Shown here piece by piece: positions 34,733 through 43,168 of a DNA stretch of 64,000 nucleotides (positions within the stretch are counted from its first letter, which is position 1; each line of letters begins with the position of its first letter). Both the position numbers and the translations under genes were made by a program. A model generated the notes under the pieces. It had not been told where the DNA came from. It searched no databases and saw only the letters and a program-made list of their open reading frames with translations. Source of the DNA: Oscillospiraceae bacterium (GTDB lineage: Bacteria; Bacillota_A; Clostridia; Oscillospirales; Ruminococcaceae); NCBI GenBank assembly GCA_004558145.1, contig SFDQ01000002.1, positions 62,001 to 126,000 of the forward strand, written 5' to 3'.

Positions 34733-35893
34733 TTATTTTGCCTTGGGCGCCTCGGGCAGGTATTTCTCCCGCTCCACGCCCTTTTCCCGCAGTTTGCGGC
34801 GGGTGGCGGTGCGCAGCAGGCTGTAGATCACCGAGCAGGCGGGGATCATCACCAGCATGCCCACCACGCCCATGGCGCTGCCGCCGATGGTGACGGCCAT
34901 CAGCACCCAGATGCCGGGCAGGCCCACCGAGTTGCCCACCACCTTGGGGTAGATGAGGTTGCCTTCAATTTGCTGAATGCAGAGGAACAGCACCACGAAC
35001 CACACCGCCTGGATGGGGTTCTGCACCAGGATGAAGAACGCGCCCAAGAAGCAGCCAATGAAGGCGCCGAACACCGGGATGAGGGCGGTGACGGCCACCA
35101 GCACGCTGATGAGAGTGACGTAAGGCATGCGGCAGAGCAGCATGCCCACCGCGAACAGGCTGCCCAGGATGCAGGCTTCCAGGCACTGGCCGGAGAGGAA
35201 TTTGGAGAAGGTGTGGTTGGTAAGCCGGGCCACCTCGATCACCTTTTCCGCCCGGTGGGCAGGCCCCCAGGCATAGAGCAGCATCTTGGCCTGCCGCGTC
35301 AGAGTCTCTTTGCACACCAGCAGATACAAGGCGAAGATGAGGCCGATGAAGAAGTCCACGAACTGCATCACGATGCCGGTGGCGGCAGTGGCCGCGTTGC
35401 CCACCAGGGCAAAGCCGCCGTTCTTGAACCACTCGGCCACGGCGGAGACGGCGCTCTGCCAGTCGGTGATGAACTCGGTGGAGATCCACTCTTCCAGCAT
35501 GGGGTACTGCACCATCAGGTCCGCCAGCCACTTCTGGCTGTCGGCCCAGAAGCCGGGCAGCTGTGCGCCGATGCTGGCAATGGTGCGACCCAGCTGGGGC
35601 AGGATGAGCAGCAGCACCAGCGCCATCACGCCCACCACCGCCAGCAGCGTCAGCACCAGGGCCGCCGCGCGGCGGGTCCGCAACAGCTTTTTGGGCAGTT
35701 TTTTCTCAATGGCCCGCATGGGCACGTTCAGGATAAAGGCCAGGCTTCCGCCCACCACAAAGGGCGACACAAGGCCCCACACTCCGTTCAGGATAACGCC
35801 CACCCGGTCCAGGTTCTGCAGCCCCCAATAGAGCACGATGCAGAAGCTGGCCATGAGCAGCAGCGTTCGGATGGTTTTTTTATCAAGCTGCAT
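34733..35893 (-). CDS. AI-2E family transporter (YtvI-like)
   Basis: A 386-residue protein with about eight hydrophobic helices in the AI-2E (UPF0118) pattern: two N-terminal helices, a long soluble loop (residues about 110-190), then a second block ending with the VPIFGAFIGCFLGAFFILVQNPIQA and GNSVGLPGIWVLMAV segments. Family functions include quorum-signal export, Na/H exchange and envelope lipid traffic. The actual substrate is unknown. A promoter lies at 35950-35978. A GC-rich hairpin at 34699-34723 follows it but has no T tract on this strand. Confidence 0.9.
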   Translation of the reverse strand: MQLDKKTIRTLLLMASFCIVLYWGLQNLDRVGVILNGVWGLVSPFVVGGSLAFILNVPMRAIEKKLPKKLLRTRRAAALVLTLLAVVGVMALVLLLILPQLGRTIASIGAQLPGFWADSQKWLADLMVQYPMLEEWISTEFITDWQSAVSAVAEWFKNGGFALVGNAATAATGIVMQFVDFFIGLIFALYLLVCKETLTRQAKMLLYAWGPAHRAEKVIEVARLTNHTFSKFLSGQCLEACILGSLFAVGMLLCRMPYVTLISVLVAVTALIPVFGAFIGCFLGAFFILVQNPIQAVWFVVLFLCIQQIEGNLIYPKVVGNSVGLPGIWVLMAVTIGGSAMGVVGMLVMIPACSVIYSLLRTATRRKLREKGVEREKYLPEAPKAK

Positions 35894-35949
35894 GGTTGCA
35901 GGCCCTCACTTTTTGTTTTCTTGCCCGCCGCATAAGGGGGCTTTCCCTT

Positions 35950-35978
35950 ATTGTATCCTGCTTTGGGCCGATGCGCAA
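35950..35978 (-). promoter_or_regulatory. Promoter of the AI-2E transporter gene
   Basis: TTGCGC (35978-35973), 17-nt spacer, TACAAT (35955-35950) on the minus strand, in a short gap downstream of the lysozyme gene. Confidence 0.65.
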
Positions 35979-35987
35979 GCTGTGTTT

Positions 35988-36956
35988 TCAGCTTTCCAGT
36001 TCGCCCAGCAGCCAGTCGAGGCTCTGACGGGTCAGGTCCAGCTGCTCCTGGGCCCGCTCCAGCTGGGCGCGCACCTCCTCGCAGTCCTCGCCGCCGGTCT
36101 GGGCAAGACCGGTGACCCCCGCCTGCAGCGGCACCCAGTACTGCCCGGCCAGATAGTCGATTTTGGCCCACACCGCGCCGTTCCACTCGCCGTCGGTGAC
36201 CTCAAAAGCGGGATAGCGTCCCACCGGCAGCGTGCCCGACAAGGCCGCCGGGTCCGGCGCGTAATAATAGATGGCCCCGCTCTGATACACCACCAGCTCT
36301 GTATTGGTGAGCGGCAGGGTGGCCGGCCCCTGGGAATAGCCGTTCTTGCCCGCCGCCTTGATGAGGGGCAGAAAATCCTTGTAGCTGTAGTTCAGGTCCA
36401 CGTTGCCGGTGATGCCGTTCACCCGGCCTGTGCTGGAATACTGCCACATGTCATAGCTGCCTTGATAGCCCACATAGCCCCGGTAGTCGGCGATCCACAA
36501 GGGGTAAGCCGCCAGCTCGGCCATGTTCAGGTAGTTCTGGGCGAAGTTGGTATAGGTGTAAAAGCCGGGGAACCACCCCTTCTGGTCCAGGATGTCCATG
36601 GCGAAGCGCACAAGGCCGGTCAGCTCGGTGCGCCCCAGGCTTTGCAGACTGGAGGCCTCCACGTCCACAAACACCGGGTACTCCAGCCGCAGGCCCTCCA
36701 GCACCGGCAGCAAGGTGTCCAGCTCGTTGATGACCGCCGCCTCGGTGCGGGCGTAGGTGTAGTAATAAACGCCCACCCGCATGCCCGCCGCGTGGGCCTC
36801 AGCCACGTTCTTTTCAAAGTAAGGGTCCACATAGACCCCGCCGCTGTTTGAGGACACCGCCCGCACGATGGCGAACTGCTTGCCCGCCGCCACCTGCTGC
36901 CAGTCGATGTTCCCCTGATACCGGGACACGTCGATGCCCGTCTCGAAAATCTCCAT
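35988..36956 (-). CDS. GH25 lysozyme-like protein without signal peptide
   Basis: A 322-residue protein. Residues about 5-190 form a GH25 muramidase fold with GIDVSRYQGNIDW, the YPVFVDVEASS (DxE) catalytic motif and WIADYRG. Residues about 210-280 look like an SH3-type or bacterial wall-binding region, and the C-terminus is a coiled-coil-like helix. It would cleave the MurNAc-GlcNAc bond. There is no signal peptide, so export would need lysis, a holin, or a non-classical route. The ATG lies directly after a terminator T tract, and the only SD-like GAGGGG is in the terminator stem. Confidence 0.85.
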   Translation of the reverse strand: MEIFETGIDVSRYQGNIDWQQVAAGKQFAIVRAVSSNSGGVYVDPYFEKNVAEAHAAGMRVGVYYYTYARTEAAVINELDTLLPVLEGLRLEYPVFVDVEASSLQSLGRTELTGLVRFAMDILDQKGWFPGFYTYTNFAQNYLNMAELAAYPLWIADYRGYVGYQGSYDMWQYSSTGRVNGITGNVDLNYSYKDFLPLIKAAGKNGYSQGPATLPLTNTELVVYQSGAIYYYAPDPAALSGTLPVGRYPAFEVTDGEWNGAVWAKIDYLAGQYWVPLQAGVTGLAQTGGEDCEEVRAQLERAQEQLDLTRQSLDWLLGELES

Positions 36957-36998
36957 AAAAAGCCCCCCTCTTCGCCATGGTATGCAAAGAGAGGGGCC
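36957..36998 (-). terminator. Terminator after the SDR gene, overlapping the GH25 leader
   Basis: On the minus strand GGCCCCTCTCTT and AAGAGGGGGGC form the stem and TTTTT follows, ending at the GH25 ATG. It can terminate the tadA-SDR transcript and also occlude the GH25 ribosome binding site. Confidence 0.8.
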
Positions 36999-37008
36999 GT
37001 TTGTTCCT

Positions 37009-37731
37009 TTAAGTCACCAGGCCGCCGTTGACGCCCAGCACCTGACCGGTGATGTAGCTTGCTCCGTCACTGGCCAGAAAGACCAGCGCGTCAGCCACCT
37101 GCTTGGGGGTGCCAAGAGCGCCCAGGGGCGTTTCTTCCGCCAGGGCCGCCTTGTCCTCGGCGGAAAAAGAGGCCATCATGTCGGTGTCGATGACGCCGGG
37201 GGCCACGCAGTTGACGGTGACGCCGCTGGGGCCTTCCTCCTTCGCCAGCGCCTTGGTCAGGCCGATGAGGCCCGCCTTGGCGGCGGAGTAGGCCACCTCG
37301 CAGCTGCCGCCCACCTGCCCCCACATGGAACTGACGGTGAGGATGCGGCCCCATTTCTGATGGATCATATGGGTCAGCGCCCGGCGGCAGCAGTAAAAGG
37401 CCCCGGAAAGGTGCACGTCCAACATCCGCCGCCATTCCTCGTCGGTCACGTCGGTGAACAGCTTCTGGGCGGCGATGCCAGCATTACACACCAGCACGTC
37501 CACCCCGCCGAATGCCTTTTCGGCGGCGGCGAACATCGCCTCCACCTGGGCGGGGTCGGCCACGTCCGCCTGCACCGCCAGCGCCCGGCCGGGCCAGCGG
37601 GCGGCCAGGGCTTCGGCCTTTTCGGCGCTGTGCAGGTAGTTGATGACCACCTGATAGCCCGCCTCGGCAAAGCTTTCGGCGGCGGCGGCTCCGATGCCCC
37701 GGGCCGCGCCGGTGATAAGTACCGTTTTCAT
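37009..37731 (-). CDS. SDR family oxidoreductase (FabG-like)
   Basis: A 240-residue classical SDR with TGAARGIG cofactor loop, CNAGIAAQ, a catalytic Ser in TVSSMWGQ, YSAAKAGL (YxxxK) and PGVIDTDMM. It is FabG-like but lies away from fatty acid synthesis genes, so a 3-ketoacyl substrate is not certain. The ATG at 37731 overlaps the tadA stop in ATGA. Confidence 0.9.
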   Translation of the reverse strand: MKTVLITGAARGIGAAAAESFAEAGYQVVINYLHSAEKAEALAARWPGRALAVQADVADPAQVEAMFAAAEKAFGGVDVLVCNAGIAAQKLFTDVTDEEWRRMLDVHLSGAFYCCRRALTHMIHQKWGRILTVSSMWGQVGGSCEVAYSAAKAGLIGLTKALAKEEGPSGVTVNCVAPGVIDTDMMASFSAEDKAALAEETPLGALGTPKQVADALVFLASDGASYITGQVLGVNGGLVT

Positions 37732-38192
37732 CGCGCTTCCTCCCGTTTTTTGCGCAGGGCGGCAAAGAAGTCCTTCAAAAGCTGGGCGCACTCCTCCGCC
37801 AGCAGGCCGCTTTCCACCTTGGGGCGGTGATTGAAGGGCAGGGCGAACAGGTCGGTGAGGGAGCCGCAGCAGCCCGCCTTGGGGTCGGCCGCGCCGTAGA
37901 CCACCCGCTTGATGCGGCTGTTGATGATGGCCCCGCTGCACATGGGGCAGGGTTCCAGCGTCACGAACAGCTCGCACTGCCACAGCCGCCAGCCGCCCAG
38001 CGCCTTGCAGGCGGCGTCGATGGCCAGCAGCTCGGCGTGGTGGGTGGCGTTTTTGCCGGTCTCCCGGGTGTTGTAAGCCATGGCCACCGGCTCGCCGTCC
38101 TTTGCCACCACAGCGCCCACCGGCACTTCACCCAGGGCGGCGGCCTTTTTCGCCTGCTCGATGGCAAGGCGCATCAATTGTTCATCGGTCAT
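37728..38192 (-). CDS. tadA: tRNA-specific adenosine deaminase
   Basis: A 154-residue zinc deaminase that converts A34 to inosine in tRNA-Arg. The zinc and proton-shuttle motif HHAELLAI and the ligand pair in TLEPCPMCSGA are intact, as is the RVVYGAADPKAG region. The length is typical. It is the third gene of the DUF308-CPBP-tadA-SDR group. Confidence 0.95.
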   Translation of the reverse strand: MTDEQLMRLAIEQAKKAAALGEVPVGAVVAKDGEPVAMAYNTRETGKNATHHAELLAIDAACKALGGWRLWQCELFVTLEPCPMCSGAIINSRIKRVVYGAADPKAGCCGSLTDLFALPFNHRPKVESGLLAEECAQLLKDFFAALRKKREEAR

Positions 38193-38195
38193 GGT

Positions 38196-39119
38196 TCATC
38201 CCCCAATGGTCTTGTAGATGCTCAAGGCCGCCAGCACCGCCAGCGCCGCCAGATAGCCGGGGCTGCGCAGAAGGCACAGCCAGTCTTTCGCCTGCCCCCG
38301 CAGGCGGCCTTTTTTGCGGGCGGGCAGCGCCCGCCAGGGGGCGAAGGCCAGGGCCGCCAAAGGCGGCAGGAACATCAGCAGATAGCAGATGACCTGGGGC
38401 GCGCCGTACTGCTGGCAGTACTGCCCGGCGAAGGCCAGGGTGTTGTTGTAAAGATGGAAGAGCATGCCCGGCACAAGGCTGCCGGAGCAAAGGGCGGCAA
38501 GGCCCAACGCGGCGCCGCCGAAGGCCGCGGCCGCCACCGAGGGCGCGCGCCCGTGGAGCAAAGCGAACAGCAGTGCCTGACCCGCCACGGCCACCACCGG
38601 GCCGAAGGGGCGCAGCCACCCCTGCAACAGGCCGCGGAAGAGCAGTTCCTCCCCCACGGCGGGCACAAGGCAGACCGCCAGCCACGCCGCCGCCAGCGCA
38701 AGGCCGGAAGCGGGCAGGTCCATCTGACCGCCGCCAGCGCCGGGCAGGGCCGCCGCCAGCAGATTGCCCGCCATCATCAGCAGCCAGAACAGCAGGAACA
38801 GCCCGGCCCACTGCTCGGCGTTCAGCCGGCGGGGCGAGGCTGCGGGCACGCCGCCCGCCAGGGGCAGCAAGGCGAAGGGCGCGGCGAGGGACAAGGCGCT
38901 CACCACCGCCTGCAGCAGGATGGCCGCCGCAAGGCCGGTGCCCGCCGGGTTCGCAAGGCTGGCCCCCGGCACCCGCAGGGCCAGCAGGGCGTTCGCCAAA
39001 GCGGTGAGCACCGAGCGTGCCACAAGATAGCCCAGCGCGGCGCAGCCGCAGGCAGCCCCCGCCCGCCGCAGTGCCGCGGCCCGGGCCGCGCCCGCTGGCA
39101 GGACCTCAGCGGTCCTCAT
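38196..39119 (-). CDS. CPBP family intramembrane metalloprotease
   Basis: A 307-residue polytopic protein with the CPBP/Abi core: GEELLFRGLLQG (EExxxR), ALLHGRAPS, and the C-terminal HLYNNTLAF motif. The family includes Rce1-like CAAX proteases and bacteriocin self-immunity proteins. No bacteriocin gene is visible here. It overlaps the DUF308 gene by 14 nt and lies 3 nt before tadA. Confidence 0.88.
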   Translation of the reverse strand: MRTAEVLPAGAARAAALRRAGAACGCAALGYLVARSVLTALANALLALRVPGASLANPAGTGLAAAILLQAVVSALSLAAPFALLPLAGGVPAASPRRLNAEQWAGLFLLFWLLMMAGNLLAAALPGAGGGQMDLPASGLALAAAWLAVCLVPAVGEELLFRGLLQGWLRPFGPVVAVAGQALLFALLHGRAPSVAAAAFGGAALGLAALCSGSLVPGMLFHLYNNTLAFAGQYCQQYGAPQVICYLLMFLPPLAALAFAPWRALPARKKGRLRGQAKDWLCLLRSPGYLAALAVLAALSIYKTIGG

Positions 39120-39765
39120 CAGAAAGGTCTTTGTAGTCCACGTCCACCGGGCGGCCGGAGCCGGGCGCGGGGCGGCCGTCCAGCGTTTCGGTCAGCTTGT
39201 CCAGCTGGCGGGCGGCGTCCTTTGCGGTGCGCTCCAGGCCCCGCATCAGCACCGCGGCATACACCGCGCTGATGAGGCTGAGGGCCCCTTCCACCAGCAG
39301 GATGACGCCGATGGCCATCACCAGCAGCTGCACCGTCTCGAAGGGGTTGACCATCATCAGCACGCCCAGCGCCGCCGACAGGCCCGCCAGAATGAGGAAG
39401 CTCCACCAGCGGGCATAGCCCATCTTGCGCAGCTCAAAGGCGGACTGCAGCCGCACCACCGCGTCCACAATGACGTAAATGCCCACCAGGATGGGCAGCA
39501 CCGAGACCACCGTGTCCGGCTTGAAGAGCAGGAACACGCCCAGGGCGCTGGCGGCAACGCCGAACACCACGCCGAAATAATCAAAGAAGAACCGCTCCTC
39601 GGCCCGCACATAGCCCCAGATGCTCAAGAGGCCCTTGAGGAGGATGACCGCGCCGAAGAGATAGCACACCAGCCGCAGGGAGGCCTCCGGCCAGAGCAGC
39701 AGCGCCAGACCCAGCAGCATGAAAGCCAGCGCCGAGAGCAGGAATCCTTTTTTCATATGTGTCAT
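39106..39765 (-). CDS. DUF308 (HdeD-like) membrane protein
   Basis: A 219-residue protein with six closely spaced helices in two repeats, as in HdeD, followed by an acidic soluble tail. The function is not established in Clostridia. HdeD supports acid tolerance in enterobacteria. The ATG at 39765 has AAAGGA upstream and an extended -10 promoter lies 65 nt away. Confidence 0.82.
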   Translation of the reverse strand: MTHMKKGFLLSALAFMLLGLALLLWPEASLRLVCYLFGAVILLKGLLSIWGYVRAEERFFFDYFGVVFGVAASALGVFLLFKPDTVVSVLPILVGIYVIVDAVVRLQSAFELRKMGYARWWSFLILAGLSAALGVLMMVNPFETVQLLVMAIGVILLVEGALSLISAVYAAVLMRGLERTAKDAARQLDKLTETLDGRPAPGSGRPVDVDYKDLSDEDR

Positions 39766-39829
39766 TGTTTTGACCGTCCTTTCCCGCAGGGCCGTGGTCC
39801 GGCTCTGCCTGTTGGCGTTCCATGGGTTT

Positions 39830-39835
39830 AGTATA
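39830..39835 (-). promoter_or_regulatory. Extended -10 promoter of the DUF308-CPBP-tadA-SDR group
   Basis: TATACT (39835-39830) preceded by TGG on the minus strand; the -35 is weak (TTTTGT-like). Confidence 0.5.
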
Positions 39836-39851
39836 CCATATTTGCATTGCA

Positions 39852-39889
39852 AACAAAAGCGGGGCGGCCCCTGTTCGGGGCCGCCCCGC
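39852..39889 (-). terminator. Terminator of htpG
   Basis: GCGGGGCGGCCCC around a five-base loop; the minus strand continues TTTTGTTT. Confidence 0.9.
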
Positions 39890-39906
39890 GCAGTGCACAA
39901 GGGAGG

Positions 39907-41823
39907 TTATTGCATCAGTTCGCACACCGCCTGGGCGTAGGCCACAGGGTCCTCGATGGGCAGGCCCTCGATGAGCAGGGCCTGGTCGTAGAGGATGCCG
40001 GCGTATTTGCCCAGCTTCTCGGTCTCGCCCTTCTCCTGCAGGCTCTGCAGGGTGGCGAAGATGGGATGGTCGGCGTTGATCTCCAGCACCTTCTGGCTCT
40101 TGGGCGCGCCCTCGGCGCCGGGCATGGCGGAGAGCACCTTCTCCATTTCCAGAGACAGGGGCCCCTCGCTGGACAGGCACACCGGGTGGCTCTTCAGCCG
40201 GGTGGACAGGCGCACCGCCTCCACCTTATCTCCCAGCGCCTCCTTCATGGCGTCGAACAGGGCCTTGTTGGCCTCGGTCTTTTCCTCGGCGGCTTTCTTT
40301 TCCTCCTCGGTCTCAAGGCCCAGGTCGCCGGAAGAGACGTTCTTGAACTCCTTCTCCTTATCCTTCTCGCCGTAGCGGCGCAGCATCTGCAGGCAGAACT
40401 CGTCCACGTCCTCGGTGAGCAGCAGCACGTCGTAGCCCTTGTCCAGCACCAGCTCAGCGGCGGGCAGCTTGGCCAGCCGGTCGGCGGAATCGCCGGCGGC
40501 GTAGTAGATGAACTTCTGGTCCTCGGCCATCTTCTCCACATACTCCGCCAAGGTGACCATCTTCTTCTCCCGGGCGCTGTAGAACAGCAGCAGGTCCTTC
40601 AGCTGGTCGGCGTGCATGCCGTAGTCGGCGTAGCAGCCGTATTTCAGCTGGCGGCCGAAGTTCTTGAAGAACTCCTCGTACTTTTCACGCTCCGAGTTCT
40701 TCATGGCGTTCAGCTCGTTCTTGATCTTCTTCTCGAGGCTGGTGCGGATGAGCTTGAGCCGCCCGTCCTGCTGCAGCATCTCACGGCTGATGTTGAGGGA
40801 GAGGTCCTGGCTGTCCACCACGCCCTTGACGAAGCTGAAGTGGTCCGGCAGAAGGTCCGCGCACTTTTCCATGATGAGCACGCCGCTGGCATAGAGCTGC
40901 AGGCCCTTTTCGTAGTCGCGGGTGTAGTAGTCATAGGGCGCGCGGCCGGGGATGAACAGCAGCGCGTTGTAGGTAGCGGTGCCCTCGGTGCGGCTCACGA
41001 TGACCCGGGCAGGGTCGGTGAAGTCGTAGAACTTGTCCTTATAGAACTGGTTGTACTCCTCGTCGGTCACCTCGCCCTTGGAGCGCTTCCACAGGGGCAC
41101 CATGCTGTTGAGGGTCTCCAGCTCGGTGTAGGTCTCGTACTCGGGGGTGTAATCCTCGCCGGCGTCGGCGGGCTTTTCCTTCTGGCGGGTCTTTTCCCGG
41201 TACATCTGGATGGGGTAGCGCACATAGTCGCTGTACTTCTTGACGATGCCCACCAGGGTGTACTCGTCCAGGAAGCGGTCGTAGTTTTCCTCCGGGGTGC
41301 TCTCCTTCACCACCAGGATCACCTGGGTGCCTACCTCGGGCTTGTCGGCCTCGGTGATGGTGTAGCCCTCGGCGCCCTTGCTCTCCCACTTCCAGGCGGT
41401 GTCGCTGCCAAAGGCCCGGCTGATGACCGTGACCTGGCTGGCCACCATGAAGGCGGAGTAGAAGCCCACGCCGAACTGGCCGATGATGTCGATGTCGTCG
41501 GCCTTGTTCTCCTTCTTGAAGTCGAAGCTGCCGCTGCGGGCGATGGTGCCAAGGTTCTTTTCCAGCTCTTCCTTGGTCATGCCGATGCCGTTGTCGGTGA
41601 TGGTGATGGTGCGGCTGTCTTTATCCAGCGTCAGGTGGATCTTGTAGTCCTCCTTGCGGCTGGGCACCGTGTGGTCGGTGAGGCTTTTGAAATAGAGCTT
41701 GTCAATGGCGTCGCTGGCGTTGCTGATCAGCTCCCGCAGAAAGATCTCCTTGTTGGAGTAGATGCTGTTCACCATCAGGTCCAGCAGCTTTTTGCTTTCG
41801 GCTTTGAATTGTTTCACTGCCAT
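39907..41823 (-). CDS. htpG: Chaperone HtpG (Hsp90)
   Basis: A 638-residue Hsp90. The ATP-binding domain shows ELISNASDAIDKL, DNGIGMTKEEL, GTIARSGS and the lid-side GQFGVGFYSAFMV; the middle domain has the catalytic loop region near SLNISREMLQ, and the C-terminal dimer domain is complete. It remodels client proteins in the cytosol. The CIRCE operator overlapping its promoter shows HrcA control by heat shock. It has no neighbours from the hrcA-dnaK or groE operons. Confidence 0.97.
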   Translation of the reverse strand: MAVKQFKAESKKLLDLMVNSIYSNKEIFLRELISNASDAIDKLYFKSLTDHTVPSRKEDYKIHLTLDKDSRTITITDNGIGMTKEELEKNLGTIARSGSFDFKKENKADDIDIIGQFGVGFYSAFMVASQVTVISRAFGSDTAWKWESKGAEGYTITEADKPEVGTQVILVVKESTPEENYDRFLDEYTLVGIVKKYSDYVRYPIQMYREKTRQKEKPADAGEDYTPEYETYTELETLNSMVPLWKRSKGEVTDEEYNQFYKDKFYDFTDPARVIVSRTEGTATYNALLFIPGRAPYDYYTRDYEKGLQLYASGVLIMEKCADLLPDHFSFVKGVVDSQDLSLNISREMLQQDGRLKLIRTSLEKKIKNELNAMKNSEREKYEEFFKNFGRQLKYGCYADYGMHADQLKDLLLFYSAREKKMVTLAEYVEKMAEDQKFIYYAAGDSADRLAKLPAAELVLDKGYDVLLLTEDVDEFCLQMLRRYGEKDKEKEFKNVSSGDLGLETEEEKKAAEEKTEANKALFDAMKEALGDKVEAVRLSTRLKSHPVCLSSEGPLSLEMEKVLSAMPGAEGAPKSQKVLEINADHPIFATLQSLQEKGETEKLGKYAGILYDQALLIEGLPIEDPVAYAQAVCELMQ

Positions 41824-41865
41824 GTGTGTTCGCTCCCTTTATATCAAATCTCATGAATGATAATT

Positions 41866-41892
41866 TTAGCACTCTCAACATCTGAGTGCTAA
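41866..41892 (-). promoter_or_regulatory. CIRCE operator (HrcA binding site)
   Basis: A perfect TTAGCACTC, nine-base spacer, GAGTGCTAA. It begins just downstream of the -10 of the htpG promoter, where bound HrcA would block transcription. Confidence 0.97.
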
Positions 41893-41895
41893 TTA

Positions 41896-41924
41896 ACTAT
41901 ACCGCGTTTTGCACAAAAAAGCAA
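41896..41924 (-). promoter_or_regulatory. htpG promoter
   Basis: TTGCTT (41924-41919), 17-nt spacer, TATAGT (41901-41896) on the minus strand, adjacent to the CIRCE element. Confidence 0.75.
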
Positions 41925-41954
41925 GGGGTTTCACACAAAATTTAAAAAGCGTTC

Positions 41955-41983
41955 AAAAAAAGCCCCCGGCAAGGCCGGGGGGC
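41955..41983 (-). terminator. Terminator of the tyrosine phosphatase gene
   Basis: GCCCCCCGGC, short loop and GCCGGGGGC with TTTTTTT on the minus strand. Confidence 0.9.
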
Positions 41984-41993
41984 AAAATGTTTG

Positions 41994-42563
41994 TCAAAGG
42001 GTCACCGCGCGGAGGAACCGCTCCATGGTCTCGCGCTGCGGGGTGATGACTGCCAGATCGACGCCGGGGTTTGACCGGGCGTATTGTTCCAGGTCGGCGG
42101 CAAGGTTCCGCCCCGAGAGAAGATAGTCCTGCAGGATGTACTCCTCGGAGCAGCCGGCCCGCCGCTGCAGCAGGGCCGCCACCACGCCGGTGCGGTCCTT
42201 GCCGGCGGTGCAGAAAAACAGCACGTTGCTCTCGGCTTCGGTGATGGTTTTCAGGATGCGTTCCATCCGGTCATCCGCCATGTTGATGTAGGACTGAGCC
42301 ACCCAGGAAGGGCTTTCCGGCAGAGCGTCGCCGCCGGTCACCGGCAGGTGCAGACAGCGAAAGCGCCCGTCCTGCTCCAGCGGGCAGGGCTTTGCCGTCC
42401 GTTCCTGCTCGGTGCGAAGGTCCACCACCGTGGTGATGTTGTGGCCCGCCAGCCACTGTTTTTCCTCCTCGGTCACCTGCAGGGGCACGTCGCTGCGGAT
42501 GTAGCGCAGGCTGCCCGGCAGGACGGGCCGGGTGTTTTTGGTGGAGGCAAAAAAACAGTGCAT
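41994..42563 (-). CDS. Protein-tyrosine phosphatase (Y_phosphatase3 type)
   Basis: A 189-residue phosphatase with the general acid loop region near VVDLRTEQER (46-55) and the P-loop C118-T-A-G-K-D-R124-T-G. The residue before the nucleophile is Phe117, where the family usually has His, so activity may be lowered. It contains no signal peptide. It follows the XRE gene by 15 nt and could be the third gene of that operon. The substrate is unknown; related enzymes act on phosphotyrosine or phosphoinositides. Confidence 0.88.
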   Translation of the reverse strand: MHCFFASTKNTRPVLPGSLRYIRSDVPLQVTEEEKQWLAGHNITTVVDLRTEQERTAKPCPLEQDGRFRCLHLPVTGGDALPESPSWVAQSYINMADDRMERILKTITEAESNVLFFCTAGKDRTGVVAALLQRRAGCSEEYILQDYLLSGRNLAADLEQYARSNPGVDLAVITPQRETMERFLRAVTL

Positions 42564-42578
42564 GCTCTCCCCTCCCTT

Positions 42579-42770
42579 TTAGCCCGGCGTGAACAGTTCG
42601 TCCACGGTGGTGCCCAATTCCTGGGCCAGCTTGAAGGCCAGCGCCAGAGTGGGGTCGTATTTGTTGTTCTCGATGGCGTTGATGGTCTGGCGGGAAACGC
42701 CGCACTTCTTGGCCAGCTGCTCCTGCAAAAGGCCCTTTTCCCGGCGCATTTCGCGAATTTTATTTTCCAC
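42579..42770 (-). CDS. XRE family regulator (YozG-like)
   Basis: A compact helix-turn-helix protein of 63-67 residues: RREKGLLQEQLAKKCGVSRQTINAIENNKYDPTLALAFKLAQEL, ending TVDELF. This is the short YozG-like group usually paired with a small membrane protein. I prefer the GTG at 42770, 8 nt after GGTGA; a GTG at 42782 would add four residues. It overlaps the membrane-protein gene. Likely the autoregulator acting at the twin operators upstream. Confidence 0.88.
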   Translation of the reverse strand: MENKIREMRREKGLLQEQLAKKCGVSRQTINAIENNKYDPTLALAFKLAQELGTTVDELFTPG

Positions 42771-43095
42771 GTTCAAAATCACCGTACCGTTTCTTTAACA
42801 CCAGCAGCACCACGAAGTAGGTCACCGCGGTGACGCTGAGGTCGATAAAGGGGTTGGACTGCAGCTTCTGGGCCCGCACCACCGCCTCCACCACGTCGAA
42901 CACCTGGGTCAGCACCGTGACGAGCAGAGTGAAGGACCCGGCCTTCCAGACGATGAGCTGGCGGCGCTCATCCCCCACCCGCGCCAGCGAGACCACCATG
43001 GCCACATCCAAAATGATGGTGCCCAGCAGAAAGAGTCCGAACAAAATCAGGAAAAAGTTATCCCACGTGAACATGCCTTGCGTTACAGGATCCAT
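42760..43095 (-). CDS. Small membrane protein, DUF2178-like, XRE partner
   Basis: A 111-residue protein with three helices (about 14-33, 49-70 and 84-103) and an Asp-Glu-Arg-rich loop (RVGDERRQLIVWK) after the first. This resembles small membrane proteins that pair with YozG-like regulators. It is the first gene after the operator-flanked promoter, with AGGAGG before its ATG. Its function is unknown. Confidence 0.72.
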   Translation of the reverse strand: MDPVTQGMFTWDNFFLILFGLFLLGTIILDVAMVVSLARVGDERRQLIVWKAGSFTLLVTVLTQVFDVVEAVVRAQKLQSNPFIDLSVTAVTYFVVLLVLKKRYGDFERGK

Positions 43096-43115
43096 TGCGC
43101 TGCCTCCTTTTCAAA

Positions 43116-43135
43116 ATGTCAAATTCTTTTGACAT
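43116..43135. promoter_or_regulatory. Operator O1 of the XRE operon
   Basis: ATGTCAA, six-base spacer, TTGACAT. It sits just downstream of the -10 around the start of transcription and is the twin of the element at 43162-43181. Confidence 0.75.
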
Positions 43136-43139
43136 CATC

Positions 43140-43168
43140 AGCATACCACAGGCAGCGGTTCATGTCAA
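43140..43168 (-). promoter_or_regulatory. Promoter of the membrane protein/XRE/phosphatase operon
   Basis: TTGACA (43168-43163), 17-nt spacer, TATGCT (43145-43140) on the minus strand. The -35 is part of operator O2. Confidence 0.85.

Noticed and set aside
35988..36956. Prophage remnant around the GH25 gene
   Set aside because: No holin, integrase, capsid or tail gene accompanies it.
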